Below, one piece after another: positions 1 to 5,095 of a stretch of 5,095 nt of DNA (positions within the stretch are counted from its first letter, which is position 1; every line of letters begins with the position of its first letter). This DNA comes from Clostridia bacterium. Lineage in GTDB: Bacteria > Bacillota > Clostridia > Oscillospirales > UBA644. The notes under the pieces were generated by a model. It had not been told where the DNA came from. It saw only the letters and a program-made list of their open reading frames with translations, and made no database searches. The position numbers and the translations under genes are program-made. The stretch lies in the NCBI GenBank assembly GCA_017424085.1, contig JAFPBP010000013.1:1-5095 (forward strand), in the 5' to 3' direction.

Positions 1-2051
1 ACGTTGGGCTGATGCTGCATGCCACCCGCCTTGAAATAGCCGTTCAGAAGCGCCTTGAAGGTCTCTTTTCCGCCGTTTCCTTGAAAGACCGAGGAAAAAT
101 AGTTGACCATGACGCAATAGTTCCATTGGATCAGTGTTGGGTCGATCTTGGCGCCCGAGCACAGCGCCGCTGTGGGACCGTTTTTCATGGTTCCGCTTTC
201 GGGAGTCAGGGTGACCGCCACGGGGGCACCCGCCGCACGTCCCTCGGGGGTCGCCATCAGCCGTGCGCCTGTGGTCACAGGATGGGGCTGGTGAATGCCG
301 CCCAGAATCTGCCCGCCGAAATAGGTCTTATATTTCTTGCATTCGGTCAGACAGAACTCCAAAAGCTCCTTGGCAATAGAGTCTACGTAATCATCGTCGT
401 TGCCCCATTTCGGGCAGTTCCACAAAATGCTCTTGATGCGCTGCCTTTCCTCTCCCTCGTAGTTGGATTCGCAGGCGGCGTAGATCTCGTCCAAGGTGAA
501 CAGACCTTCATCGTAAACGGTTTTCTTGATGGCGGCAAGAGAATTGACCGTTTCGGTTGCCGTTCCGAAATAGATGCCCCGTTCCTTTACGGGGAAGGGC
601 TCGAACGCCACGTCCAGCGCCGCGTCGATGCTTCCGTGGTAGAGGGCGCTCAGCAGGGGCAGGGGCGCCATGGGGGAGTTTCCGCTTCGGTCCACGGGCT
701 TTCCGTGATTCTTGATCCCGTCGAAGTATTCCTCCAACCGCCCGCTCGCATAAAGGGAAAGGTGCGCTTCCGCCGCATTATGCTTCTCCACGCCTCTTTC
801 GATCGACTTCGCAATCCGCTCCTTGAACCCGTCCAGAAGGGCTTGGAAGGTCCCGTAATCCCTCCGCTCCTTCAACAGGTCCATCAGCATCGGGGCAAGG
901 GATTGGGACGGCAGACACCAAAAATCGCCCTTGCCGGGAATGTTCACGTCCTGACAAAGATCAAATCCGTAATCTCTTGCATATTCAAGGGGGATTCCTG
1001 CCCCGTGAAGGCTTTTGACGAACAGATCGTCGTTGTAATATGAAATGAAGTTGCATCCGCTCACCGTCAGCTCGGCGGCTTTGTCCAAGAATTCGGGCGG
1101 ATTTTTACTGCTGATCCGAAGATTGAATTCGGGCTCGGGAAGCCGCGTGGTGCCGATGGCTTCCAGAAAGAGCATGGTCACCTCGTTTACGGCGTTCTCC
1201 CCGTCGGGTAAAATCCCGCCCAGCGTGACCACCAGCTGCGCTGCGTAGTTTCCCAGATAGGTGGTTACCAGATCCACCTGATCGTACATTTTCAGAAGAA
1301 GACATTCGATCAGCTGCCGTGCCTCCGAGCGGGGCGTATCTTTGAGGAATTTGCCCAAAATCACATCCAGCCTGCCGTAGTTGATGAATTCAAAGCTTTC
1401 CACGATGGTTCCAAGATGGGTGAACCACAAAAGCTGAATCGCCTCGTGAAAGGTCTCGGGCGGCTTTGCGCTGATCTTCTTGCAGATGCGGGCGATTTCA
1501 AGAAGCTCGCCCTTCCCGTCTCCGCAGGCGCCGTCCGCAAGGCGCAACGCCTCCTCCGCATACCGCAGGATCAGATGCTTCAGCCCTTGGTAGGCAAGGA
1601 TCACGCCCGACAGAAATTCCGCGTTGACCGAATTCAGCGAGGGATCGGCTTTTCTTTTTTCGGCATCGCTGATGATCCCGTCGATGCCTCGGTCGAGAAT
1701 GATGCTGAAATCGGGGGTAAAATGGGTTCTGTAGCGATAGCTCTGATCGCAACCGAAGCGTTCGATATCCTCTTGGTTTACGTAAGGAACGCGGGAATAC
1801 AATCCGTATTGAAAAACGTCGTGCCCGTCCTCGTTGCCCACGTTGGGGGCAAAGAGGGTCCTTGTTCCCACGATCAACTCCCGCTCTCCAATGTAAACGG
1901 GCATGGCTTCAAAGACCTTTTTCAACGCCAGCGCCTTGCGCTCGGTCAGGGAGAGGGGCTCGTCTGCCGTTGACAGATCGGGCATGGGGGCTCGGCGGCA
2001 CTTGTTTGCGCCGCTCAGCGTTTGCTCCTTCAAAAATTCCGTTCTCGTCAT
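1..2051 (-). CDS. Glycyl radical enzyme of the pyruvate formate-lyase family, unknown substrate (3'-truncated by window edge)
   Basis: An open frame of 683 codons runs without a stop from ATG 2051 to the window edge. The translation is a glycyl radical enzyme of the PFL/glycerol-dehydratase family. These enzymes store a radical on a C-terminal glycine and relay it to an active-site cysteine to cleave or dehydrate a substrate in the anaerobic cytoplasm. Family landmarks seen: MPVYIGERELIVG (residues 50-62), THFTPDF (109-115), PPETFHEAIQLLWF (197-210), GRLDVIL (226-232), the presumed thiyl cysteine Cys366 in YGFDLCQDVNIPG (361-373), ATPEGRAAG (600-608) and KNGPTA (623-628). The terminal GGMQHQPNV matches the family segment lying about 25 residues before the radical glycine motif RVxGY, so that glycine should fall just outside the window. 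Start choice: AAAGAGG (2058-2064) sits 6 nt upstream, and the activase stops 13 bp away. Oddities: the active-site motif is C-Q-D rather than C-x-E or C-C, and Cys366 comes earlier than in PFL (Cys419) or CutC (Cys489), implying a shorter N-terminal half. Family assignment is firm; substrate is unknown. Confidence 0.93.
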   Translation of the reverse strand, partial: MTRTEFLKEQTLSGANKCRRAPMPDLSTADEPLSLTERKALALKKVFEAMPVYIGERELIVGTRTLFAPNVGNEDGHDVFQYGLYSRVPYVNQEDIERFGCDQSYRYRTHFTPDFSIILDRGIDGIISDAEKRKADPSLNSVNAEFLSGVILAYQGLKHLILRYAEEALRLADGACGDGKGELLEIARICKKISAKPPETFHEAIQLLWFTHLGTIVESFEFINYGRLDVILGKFLKDTPRSEARQLIECLLLKMYDQVDLVTTYLGNYAAQLVVTLGGILPDGENAVNEVTMLFLEAIGTTRLPEPEFNLRISSKNPPEFLDKAAELTVSGCNFISYYNDDLFVKSLHGAGIPLEYARDYGFDLCQDVNIPGKGDFWCLPSQSLAPMLMDLLKERRDYGTFQALLDGFKERIAKSIERGVEKHNAAEAHLSLYASGRLEEYFDGIKNHGKPVDRSGNSPMAPLPLLSALYHGSIDAALDVAFEPFPVKERGIYFGTATETVNSLAAIKKTVYDEGLFTLDEIYAACESNYEGEERQRIKSILWNCPKWGNDDDYVDSIAKELLEFCLTECKKYKTYFGGQILGGIHQPHPVTTGARLMATPEGRAAGAPVAVTLTPESGTMKNGPTAALCSGAKIDPTLIQWNYCVMVNYFSSVFQGNGGKETFKALLNGYFKAGGMQHQPN

Positions 2052-2064
2052 GGAAAACCTCTTT

Positions 2065-2892
2065 TTATGTTACAACGATTCCCTTGCCCGTAAAGATTCG
2101 TTCAAAGGCGGCGAGAGAATCCGAATTGACTTTTTTGCTTCGGTCGAAGGGGTAGGTCATCCCCAGCGTTTCATATTTGCCTGCGCCGAGGGTGTGGTAG
2201 GGCATCAGAGTCACCTGTCTGACCGTGGGCAGGGAAGCGACCAGGTCTGCGATGGCTTCCATTTCATTTGCCCGATCGTTGAAGTCGGGAATCACGGGAA
2301 CCCGAACCCAGATCTCCTTGCCCGCTTCGGAAAGAAGCCTGAGATTGCTCAGGATCAGCCGATTATCCACGCCCGTATACGCTTTATGGATCTGCGGGTC
2401 CATGCATTTTACGTCGTAAAGGTACAGATCGCACACGGGCAGGGTCTTTTCGATCTCGCAGGCAGGGACGTATCCCGAGGTGTCGATGGCGGTGGAGAGC
2501 CCAAGTTTCTTGATCTCGGAAAGGACCTCGACCACGAAATCCGCCTGCAGCAGGCATTCGCCGCCCGAAATCGTGACCCCTCCGTTTTCCGCATAGAAGA
2601 TGCGATCCCGCAGAACCTCGGTCACAACCTCGTCTGCGCTCATCTGCCGTCCGCAGACCTTCAGAGCCCCCGATCGGCACCGTTCCGCATCCGCAAGATT
2701 GCTTCGGCTTCCGCAGGCACCGCAACCCACGCAGCTTTCTGCGAAGAACTGAAGCTGAGGGGTACGGGTCAAGCCCTCGGGATTATGACACCATTGACAC
2801 CGAAGAGGACACCCCTTCATGAAAACGGTGGTTCGGATCCCCGGTCCGTCGTGGACGGAAAACCGTTGAATATCAAAAACCGTACCAAGCAT
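2065..2892 (-). CDS. Glycyl radical enzyme activating enzyme (radical SAM)
   Basis: A 275-residue radical SAM protein that should generate the glycyl radical on the enzyme encoded directly downstream. The SAM-cluster motif CxxxCxxC is at Cys28, Cys32 and Cys35 (GCPLRCQWCHNPEG), preceded by the activase signature SVHDGPGIRTTVF (12-24). A ferredoxin-like insert follows at about 54-80, with Cys54, Cys57, Cys60, Cys72 and Cys80. Further family motifs are SGGEC (109-113, the SAM-contacting GGE region), DTSG (137-140), LYDVKCMDP (158-166), RVPVIPDFND (197-206) and LMPYHTLGAGKYETLG (229-244). The insert is smaller than the two CX2CX2CX3C motifs of the larger GRE activases, and the fourth cysteine is displaced (x11 instead of x3). 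PFL activase itself has no insert, so this protein is intermediate. Start: AAGGAGGT (2901-2908) lies 8 nt before ATG 2892. It precedes the enzyme gene by 13 bp, so the two are almost certainly co-translated. Subfamily is not identifiable from sequence alone. Confidence 0.94.
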   Translation of the reverse strand: MLGTVFDIQRFSVHDGPGIRTTVFMKGCPLRCQWCHNPEGLTRTPQLQFFAESCVGCGACGSRSNLADAERCRSGALKVCGRQMSADEVVTEVLRDRIFYAENGGVTISGGECLLQADFVVEVLSEIKKLGLSTAIDTSGYVPACEIEKTLPVCDLYLYDVKCMDPQIHKAYTGVDNRLILSNLRLLSEAGKEIWVRVPVIPDFNDRANEMEAIADLVASLPTVRQVTLMPYHTLGAGKYETLGMTYPFDRSKKVNSDSLAAFERIFTGKGIVVT

Positions 2893-2900
2893 GGTATCGC

Positions 2901-2908
2901 ACCTCCTT
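2901..2908 (-). promoter_or_regulatory. Ribosome binding site of the activase
   Basis: AAGGAGGT, a full-length match to the anti-Shine-Dalgarno sequence, lies 8 nt before ATG 2892. It fixes the start and is the strongest site of the operon. The matching site of the glycyl radical enzyme is weaker (AAAGAGG, 2058-2064). Confidence 0.85.
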
Positions 2909-2915
2909 CAGGCTT

Positions 2916-2944
2916 ATTATATCACATGCACCAAAAAATGTCGT
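2916..2944 (-). promoter_or_regulatory. Internal promoter in front of the activase gene
   Basis: On the minus strand, a -35-like ACGACA (2939-2944; 4 of 6 matches to TTGACA, keeping GACA) and a perfect -10 TATAAT (2916-2921) are separated by 17 bp, and the spacer begins with a run of six T. Transcription would start at about 2909, immediately before the AAGGAGG ribosome site, leaving a leader of only about 17 nt. It would allow the activase and glycyl radical enzyme to be expressed apart from the phosphatase and transporter. No clear terminator separates the transporter stop from this promoter, so read-through is also expected. Confidence 0.62.
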
Positions 2945-2999
2945 GACCCCTGCGCTCCGGGAATGGCAGGAGGTGTAATATTTGTGATTCGTACGGTAT

Positions 3000-3950
3000 T
3001 CATCCTTTTTTACGTTTGGAAAAAAGCATTTTTATATCGGTTGCGGCAAAAAGCCCGCAGAGCACGACGACTGCCGCGCAGAAGATCGTCAACGGGCTTA
3101 AAACGCTGAGATCTCCGAGCAGGATAACCGTAAAAACGATTGCCCACGCGGTGTACGTAATGTTCAATGCCATGGCTTTTGCGGCGCCGATGGAGGCGAT
3201 CGCTTTGTAATAAAAGAGGTAAGATATCGTTGCGCACAGAGCGGCGGCGGCGATCGTGGGGAAGAGCAATGCCGTGTCTCCCCGAAGCAGATCAACGGCA
3301 AAGCCCCAGCCGTTCAGTGCGGGAAGAATGAAAGCTCCGTAGATCAGCGCCGATACGGTCTGACGCACGGTCAGGGCGTATTCGTTTTTGATGCGAGGAT
3401 CCTTGAGGCATTTTGCCAGAATCACCGCCTCAATTCCCCAACCGAATGCACACAGAAACGCTCCCAACAAGCCGAGCCAGAAGTTTTCCACGCTGATTGC
3501 GGGAGAATAACTCAGTCCGTAAACCCCCAGCAGGGTGAACCCCAAAAAGACCCATTGATACCATTTTACCTTTTCCTTGAGGAAAACGCAGGATAAAACC
3601 GTTCCGATGGCGGGATAAACGGCGCTGGCAACCGCACCGATGGAGGCGCCCAAGTTATTCACCGCCAGAACGTACCCCGTCATGCCGATGGGGCCGCCGA
3701 TGGCAGACGCCAGAACCAGCCACGGAAGGCTTTTGCTTTTCAAAACCGAAAACACGTTTTTCAGGTTTTTCCGACAGGCGTTGTATATCAGCATAAAGAT
3801 CGCCGAGGTCGCATCGTGAAGAAAGGTCCCGAGGAAGGGCGCCAGCAGGATCGCCTGCTCGGTTGATACCAGGGGCGACATCCCAAGGGCGATGCCCAAA
3901 AGCACCGTTTCAAGCGCCCAGGTGATGCCCGCCAAAATTCCCGTAAGCAT
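3000..3950 (-). CDS. EamA/DMT-superfamily transporter, ten transmembrane helices
   Basis: A 316-residue integral membrane protein with the internal duplication typical of the drug/metabolite transporter (EamA) superfamily. The two halves are roughly residues 1-148 and 155-302, each with about five hydrophobic helices. The best-conserved EamA stretches are the fourth and fifth helices of each half: LGASIGAVASAVYPAIGTVL followed by FLKEKVKWYQW (about 100-133), and YYKAIASIGAAKAMALN followed by the region ending LLGD (about 247-280). The C-terminus is a short basic tail (SKRKKG), expected on the cytoplasmic side. The family moves small metabolites, such as amino acids, sugars and nucleotide-related compounds, into or out of cells; the substrate here cannot be deduced. 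Start: the ribosome site AAGGAG (3956-3961) overlaps the TAA stop of the phosphatase gene and is 5 nt from ATG 3950, suggesting translational coupling. Genomic position suggests transport of a substrate or product of the glycyl radical pathway, which is inference. Confidence 0.9.
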   Translation of the reverse strand: MLTGILAGITWALETVLLGIALGMSPLVSTEQAILLAPFLGTFLHDATSAIFMLIYNACRKNLKNVFSVLKSKSLPWLVLASAIGGPIGMTGYVLAVNNLGASIGAVASAVYPAIGTVLSCVFLKEKVKWYQWVFLGFTLLGVYGLSYSPAISVENFWLGLLGAFLCAFGWGIEAVILAKCLKDPRIKNEYALTVRQTVSALIYGAFILPALNGWGFAVDLLRGDTALLFPTIAAAALCATISYLFYYKAIASIGAAKAMALNITYTAWAIVFTVILLGDLSVLSPLTIFCAAVVVLCGLFAATDIKMLFSKRKKG

Positions 3951-3955
3951 AATAA

Positions 3956-3961
3956 CTCCTT
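3956..3961 (-). promoter_or_regulatory. Ribosome binding site of the transporter, overlapping the upstream stop codon
   Basis: AAGGAG shares its two leading A bases with the TAA stop codon (3960-3962) of the phosphatase gene and lies 5 nt before ATG 3950. Ribosomes terminating on the phosphatase message would sit over this site, which favours coupled translation. Confidence 0.75.
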
Positions 3962-4673
3962 ATTTCAGCATGCTCGGAAGCGTTGACAGATCGGAGATCA
4001 CGGCGTCCGCAACGGGGGACAGGATCGCTCTGTTTTTCTCGGTTTTCGCAACGCAGACCACCGCAATGCCCGCATTCCTTGCAAATTTTACGTCGGTCAT
4101 CGTATCTCCGACCATGATCATGCGTTCCCGCTTCACTCCGCTCAGGGCTTCGAAATCGATGGCGCAGAAGGGATTCGGCTTCGTGGGAGTTTTTCCGTCA
4201 TCGGTATATATTTTGTCGAACAATTCATCGATCCCCAGCTTTTTAAGACACTTCAGGGTGATCTGCTCGTTATCGGTCGTCACGACGGCAAGCTTCTTGC
4301 TCTTCTTCAATTCGGTCAGCACCTCGGGCAGATCGGGGCAGATTGGCTTGACCTCGCCTGCCTCGGCATTTTTGTTATAGGCATCGATTACAAGGGATAT
4401 CGTTTCGCTGCGGGAAATATCGCACCCGTATTTGCTTAAAATTCCGTGGACGATTTCTCCCATCTGCTCGTAGGTTCCCTTGCACAAAACGCCGTTGATC
4501 TCCGTAACGCCGTCCTGCACGCCAAAGGCCTCAAGGATCTCGCAGATCGGAATGTCGGTTCGGTTCAGCGTTTTCAGCACGTCCTCCAGCGCCTTGATCG
4601 AGACCGTGACCCAGAAGGCGTCAAAATCGATCAGAGTTCCGTCTTTATCAAAAATAATTGCATCTGCATTCAT
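3960..4673 (-). CDS. HAD-superfamily hydrolase, phosphoglycolate-phosphatase-like (subfamily IA)
   Basis: A 237-residue cytoplasmic phosphatase of the haloacid dehalogenase superfamily with all four catalytic motifs visible. Motif I is DKDGT (Asp9 nucleophile, Asp11 acid/base). Motif II is the threonine of VVTTDN (Thr132). Motif III is the lysine of TPTKPNP (Lys165). Motif IV is GDTMTD (Asp190 and Asp194, Mg2+ binding). A helical cap of about residues 15-105 lies between motifs I and II, as expected for a C1-capped subfamily I enzyme. The substrate is probably a small phosphorylated metabolite; the family is too broad to name it. Start: ATG 4673 has AGGAG (4682-4686) 8 nt upstream and puts motif I at the usual distance from the N-terminus. 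A longer frame opening with TTG at 4742 is rejected because that codon overlaps the -10 box. It is the first gene of the four-gene run, 9 bp before the transporter. GC content is lower than in the glycyl radical genes but higher than in the gene upstream of the promoter. Confidence 0.92.
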   Translation of the reverse strand: MNADAIIFDKDGTLIDFDAFWVTVSIKALEDVLKTLNRTDIPICEILEAFGVQDGVTEINGVLCKGTYEQMGEIVHGILSKYGCDISRSETISLVIDAYNKNAEAGEVKPICPDLPEVLTELKKSKKLAVVTTDNEQITLKCLKKLGIDELFDKIYTDDGKTPTKPNPFCAIDFEALSGVKRERMIMVGDTMTDVKFARNAGIAVVCVAKTEKNRAILSPVADAVISDLSTLPSMLK

Positions 4674-4681
4674 TGTTCTTG

Positions 4682-4686
4682 CTCCT
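4682..4686 (-). promoter_or_regulatory. Ribosome binding site that decides the HAD hydrolase start
   Basis: AGGAG at 8 nt from ATG 4673. It selects this start over the in-frame TTG at 4742, which has no such site and coincides with the promoter -10 box. Confidence 0.8.
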
Positions 4687-4741
4687 GAAATAAAAAGTGT
4701 TGTTTTCGTTTGTTCTTCCGCCGATGGATACTCATCAATCA

Positions 4742-4770
4742 ATTATACCAAGTTTTTCTCGGTTTGTCAA
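4742..4770 (-). promoter_or_regulatory. Consensus sigma-A/sigma-70 promoter of the four-gene operon
   Basis: On the minus strand a perfect -35 box TTGACA (4765-4770) is separated by exactly 17 bp from a perfect -10 box TATAAT (4742-4747). Transcription should start near 4735, giving a leader of about 60 nt before the phosphatase ATG at 4673. The spacer contains an imperfect inverted repeat, ACCGAG-AAAAA-CTTGGT (4747-4763, 5 of 6 pairs), which could be an operator or chance. Both boxes matching consensus at optimal spacing suggests a strong promoter that may need repression. Confidence 0.88.
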
Positions 4771-4847
4771 TACGTCAGTTCTTAAAAGCCTACCCGGACT
4801 CCGTTTTGGCTGAGGATATCTATAAAACTTAACTGTGAAAATTTGTA

Positions 4848-4890
4848 TGCAAAAAGGTCCGAAACCGTTGTGGTTTCGAACCTTTTTGCA
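4848..4890. terminator. Bidirectional rho-independent terminator
   Basis: A 43-bp inverted repeat with 19-bp arms (4848-4866 and 4872-4890), a 5-nt loop (GTTGT) and a single mismatch (C4859 against A4879). Both outer ends are A/T tracts around a GC-containing stem (AAAAAGGT ... ACCTTTTT), so each strand presents a stem followed by a T run. It starts 12 bp after the stop of the isomerase-like gene, so its evident role is to end that minus-strand transcript. It lies 77 bp before the -35 box of the next promoter and so insulates the downstream operon. Confidence 0.92.
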
Positions 4891-4902
4891 CATAGCACGA
4901 AT

Positions 4903-5095
4903 TCAGATATCATTTTTTTGATTAGCAAGAAGGAGTTCCTTAAACATTTTATACAGGTCCATGCATTCCTTTTCAAAGATGTCGTCCTCGAACTTCTCCG
5001 ATGGTGTGGTTTCCAAGGAAAGAACTCCGTCATAACCGATTTCTTCAAGAGCGTTCACGAATTCAGTCCAATCAATGATGCCCTTTGTCGGATAC
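4903..5095 (-). CDS. Sugar phosphate isomerase/epimerase-like TIM-barrel protein, C-terminal 63 residues (5' end outside window)
   Basis: The frame enters at the right edge and stops at TGA 4903-4905. The 63 residues include GIIDWTEFVNALEEIGYDG followed by VLSLET. This is the characteristic end of xylose-isomerase-like TIM barrels (AP endonuclease 2 fold), where the last helix and strand read G-x-I-D-W ... E-I-G-Y-D-G-x-L-S-x-E. The Glu of LSLE occupies the position of the final metal-binding glutamate in ketose 3-epimerases and related isomerases. A charged helical tail follows (EKFEDDIFEKECMDLYKMFKE) and the protein ends NQKNDI. The family isomerises or epimerises sugars, inositols and hydroxypyruvate-type compounds, and also includes unrelated endonucleases; the substrate is unknown. 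Its GC content is about 40% by hand count. A terminator follows after 12 bp, so it belongs to a different transcript from the genes to the left. Several other overlapping frames here are shadows. Confidence 0.85.
   Translation of the reverse strand, partial: YPTKGIIDWTEFVNALEEIGYDGVLSLETTPSEKFEDDIFEKECMDLYKMFKELLLANQKNDI

Noticed and set aside
12..1043. A 343-codon open frame on the plus strand
   Set aside because: It is antisense to the glycyl radical enzyme. The opposite strand has a continuous 683-codon frame with unmistakable family motifs, while this translation matches nothing recognisable and has the composition of an antisense shadow of G/C-ending codons.
1903..2946. A 347-codon open frame on the plus strand
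   Set aside because: It is antisense to the activase and the start of the glycyl radical enzyme. No family motif is visible, and it runs through the activase ribosome site and promoter.
2920..2951. Possible CRP-like dyad (TCAC ... GTGA) around the internal promoter
   Set aside because: Only four bases per arm pair and the arm separation is wrong for a CRP/FNR-type site, so it is within chance expectation.
2948..2971. Possible terminator after the transporter gene (CCTGC/GCAGG)
   Set aside because: Five base pairs with a 12-nt loop, and the nearest T run on the minus strand is about 11 nt away; it does not have terminator form.
2984..3109. Small plus-strand frame (41 residues, GTG start) with a good ribosome-site-like AGGAGGTG at 2968-2975, encoding a short hydrophobic start and a very basic tail
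   Set aside because: The spacing is attractive, but most of the frame is antisense to the transporter's C-terminal coding region, the Arg/Lys-rich tail is typical of a shadow, and no plus-strand promoter is evident. Conservation of the peptide in relatives would be needed to revive it.
4674..4742. N-terminal extension of the HAD hydrolase to a TTG start at 4742
   Set aside because: The TTG overlaps the -10 box of the promoter and lies upstream of the expected transcription start. The ATG at 4673 has its own ribosome site and gives the normal family N-terminus.
4782..5048. An 88-codon minus-strand frame overlapping the isomerase-like gene
   Set aside because: It is out of frame with the clear GIIDW...LSLET isomerase C-terminus, has no recognisable motif, and passes straight through the terminator hairpin.

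Overview
The window is a compact, entirely minus-strand stretch of bacterial DNA. Strong AAGGAGG-type ribosome binding sites, consensus sigma-A type promoters, a rho-independent terminator and the oxygen-sensitive enzyme class it encodes all point to an anaerobic Firmicutes/Clostridia-like organism. The GC content is moderate, and the exact lineage cannot be read from the sequence.

Read in the direction of transcription (high to low coordinates), the window opens with the C-terminal 63 residues of a sugar phosphate isomerase/epimerase-like TIM-barrel protein (4903-5095). A strong, nearly perfect, bidirectional hairpin terminator (4848-4890) ends that gene. A textbook promoter follows (TTGACA, 17 bp, TATAAT; 4742-4770). 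It drives a four-gene run: a HAD-family phosphatase (3960-4673), a ten-helix EamA/DMT-type transporter (3000-3950), a glycyl radical enzyme activase of the radical SAM superfamily (2065-2892), and a large glycyl radical enzyme (1-2051) that runs off the left edge. The first two and last two genes are 9 and 13 bp apart. The gap between the transporter and the activase is 107 bp and carries a second, internal promoter (ACGACA, 17 bp, TATAAT) with a very short leader.

The activase and glycyl radical enzyme form a clear functional pair: the activase uses S-adenosylmethionine and an iron-sulfur cluster to place a radical on a glycine near the C-terminus of its partner. That glycine should lie about 25-30 codons beyond the window edge and is not visible. 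The enzyme itself cannot be assigned to a characterised class. Its presumed active-site motif is Cys366-Gln-Asp368, in place of the Cys-x-Glu of the dehydratases and C-N, C-S and decarboxylating lyases, the Cys-Cys of pyruvate formate-lyase or the motif of the alkylsuccinate synthases. Its activase has a reduced, oddly spaced ferredoxin-like insert.

A plausible but unproven reading is a small catabolic cassette. The transporter would move a small metabolite, the HAD enzyme would remove a phosphate, and the glycyl radical enzyme would do radical cleavage or elimination chemistry on a substrate not yet known. This glycyl radical module is the best candidate for something undescribed in the window.
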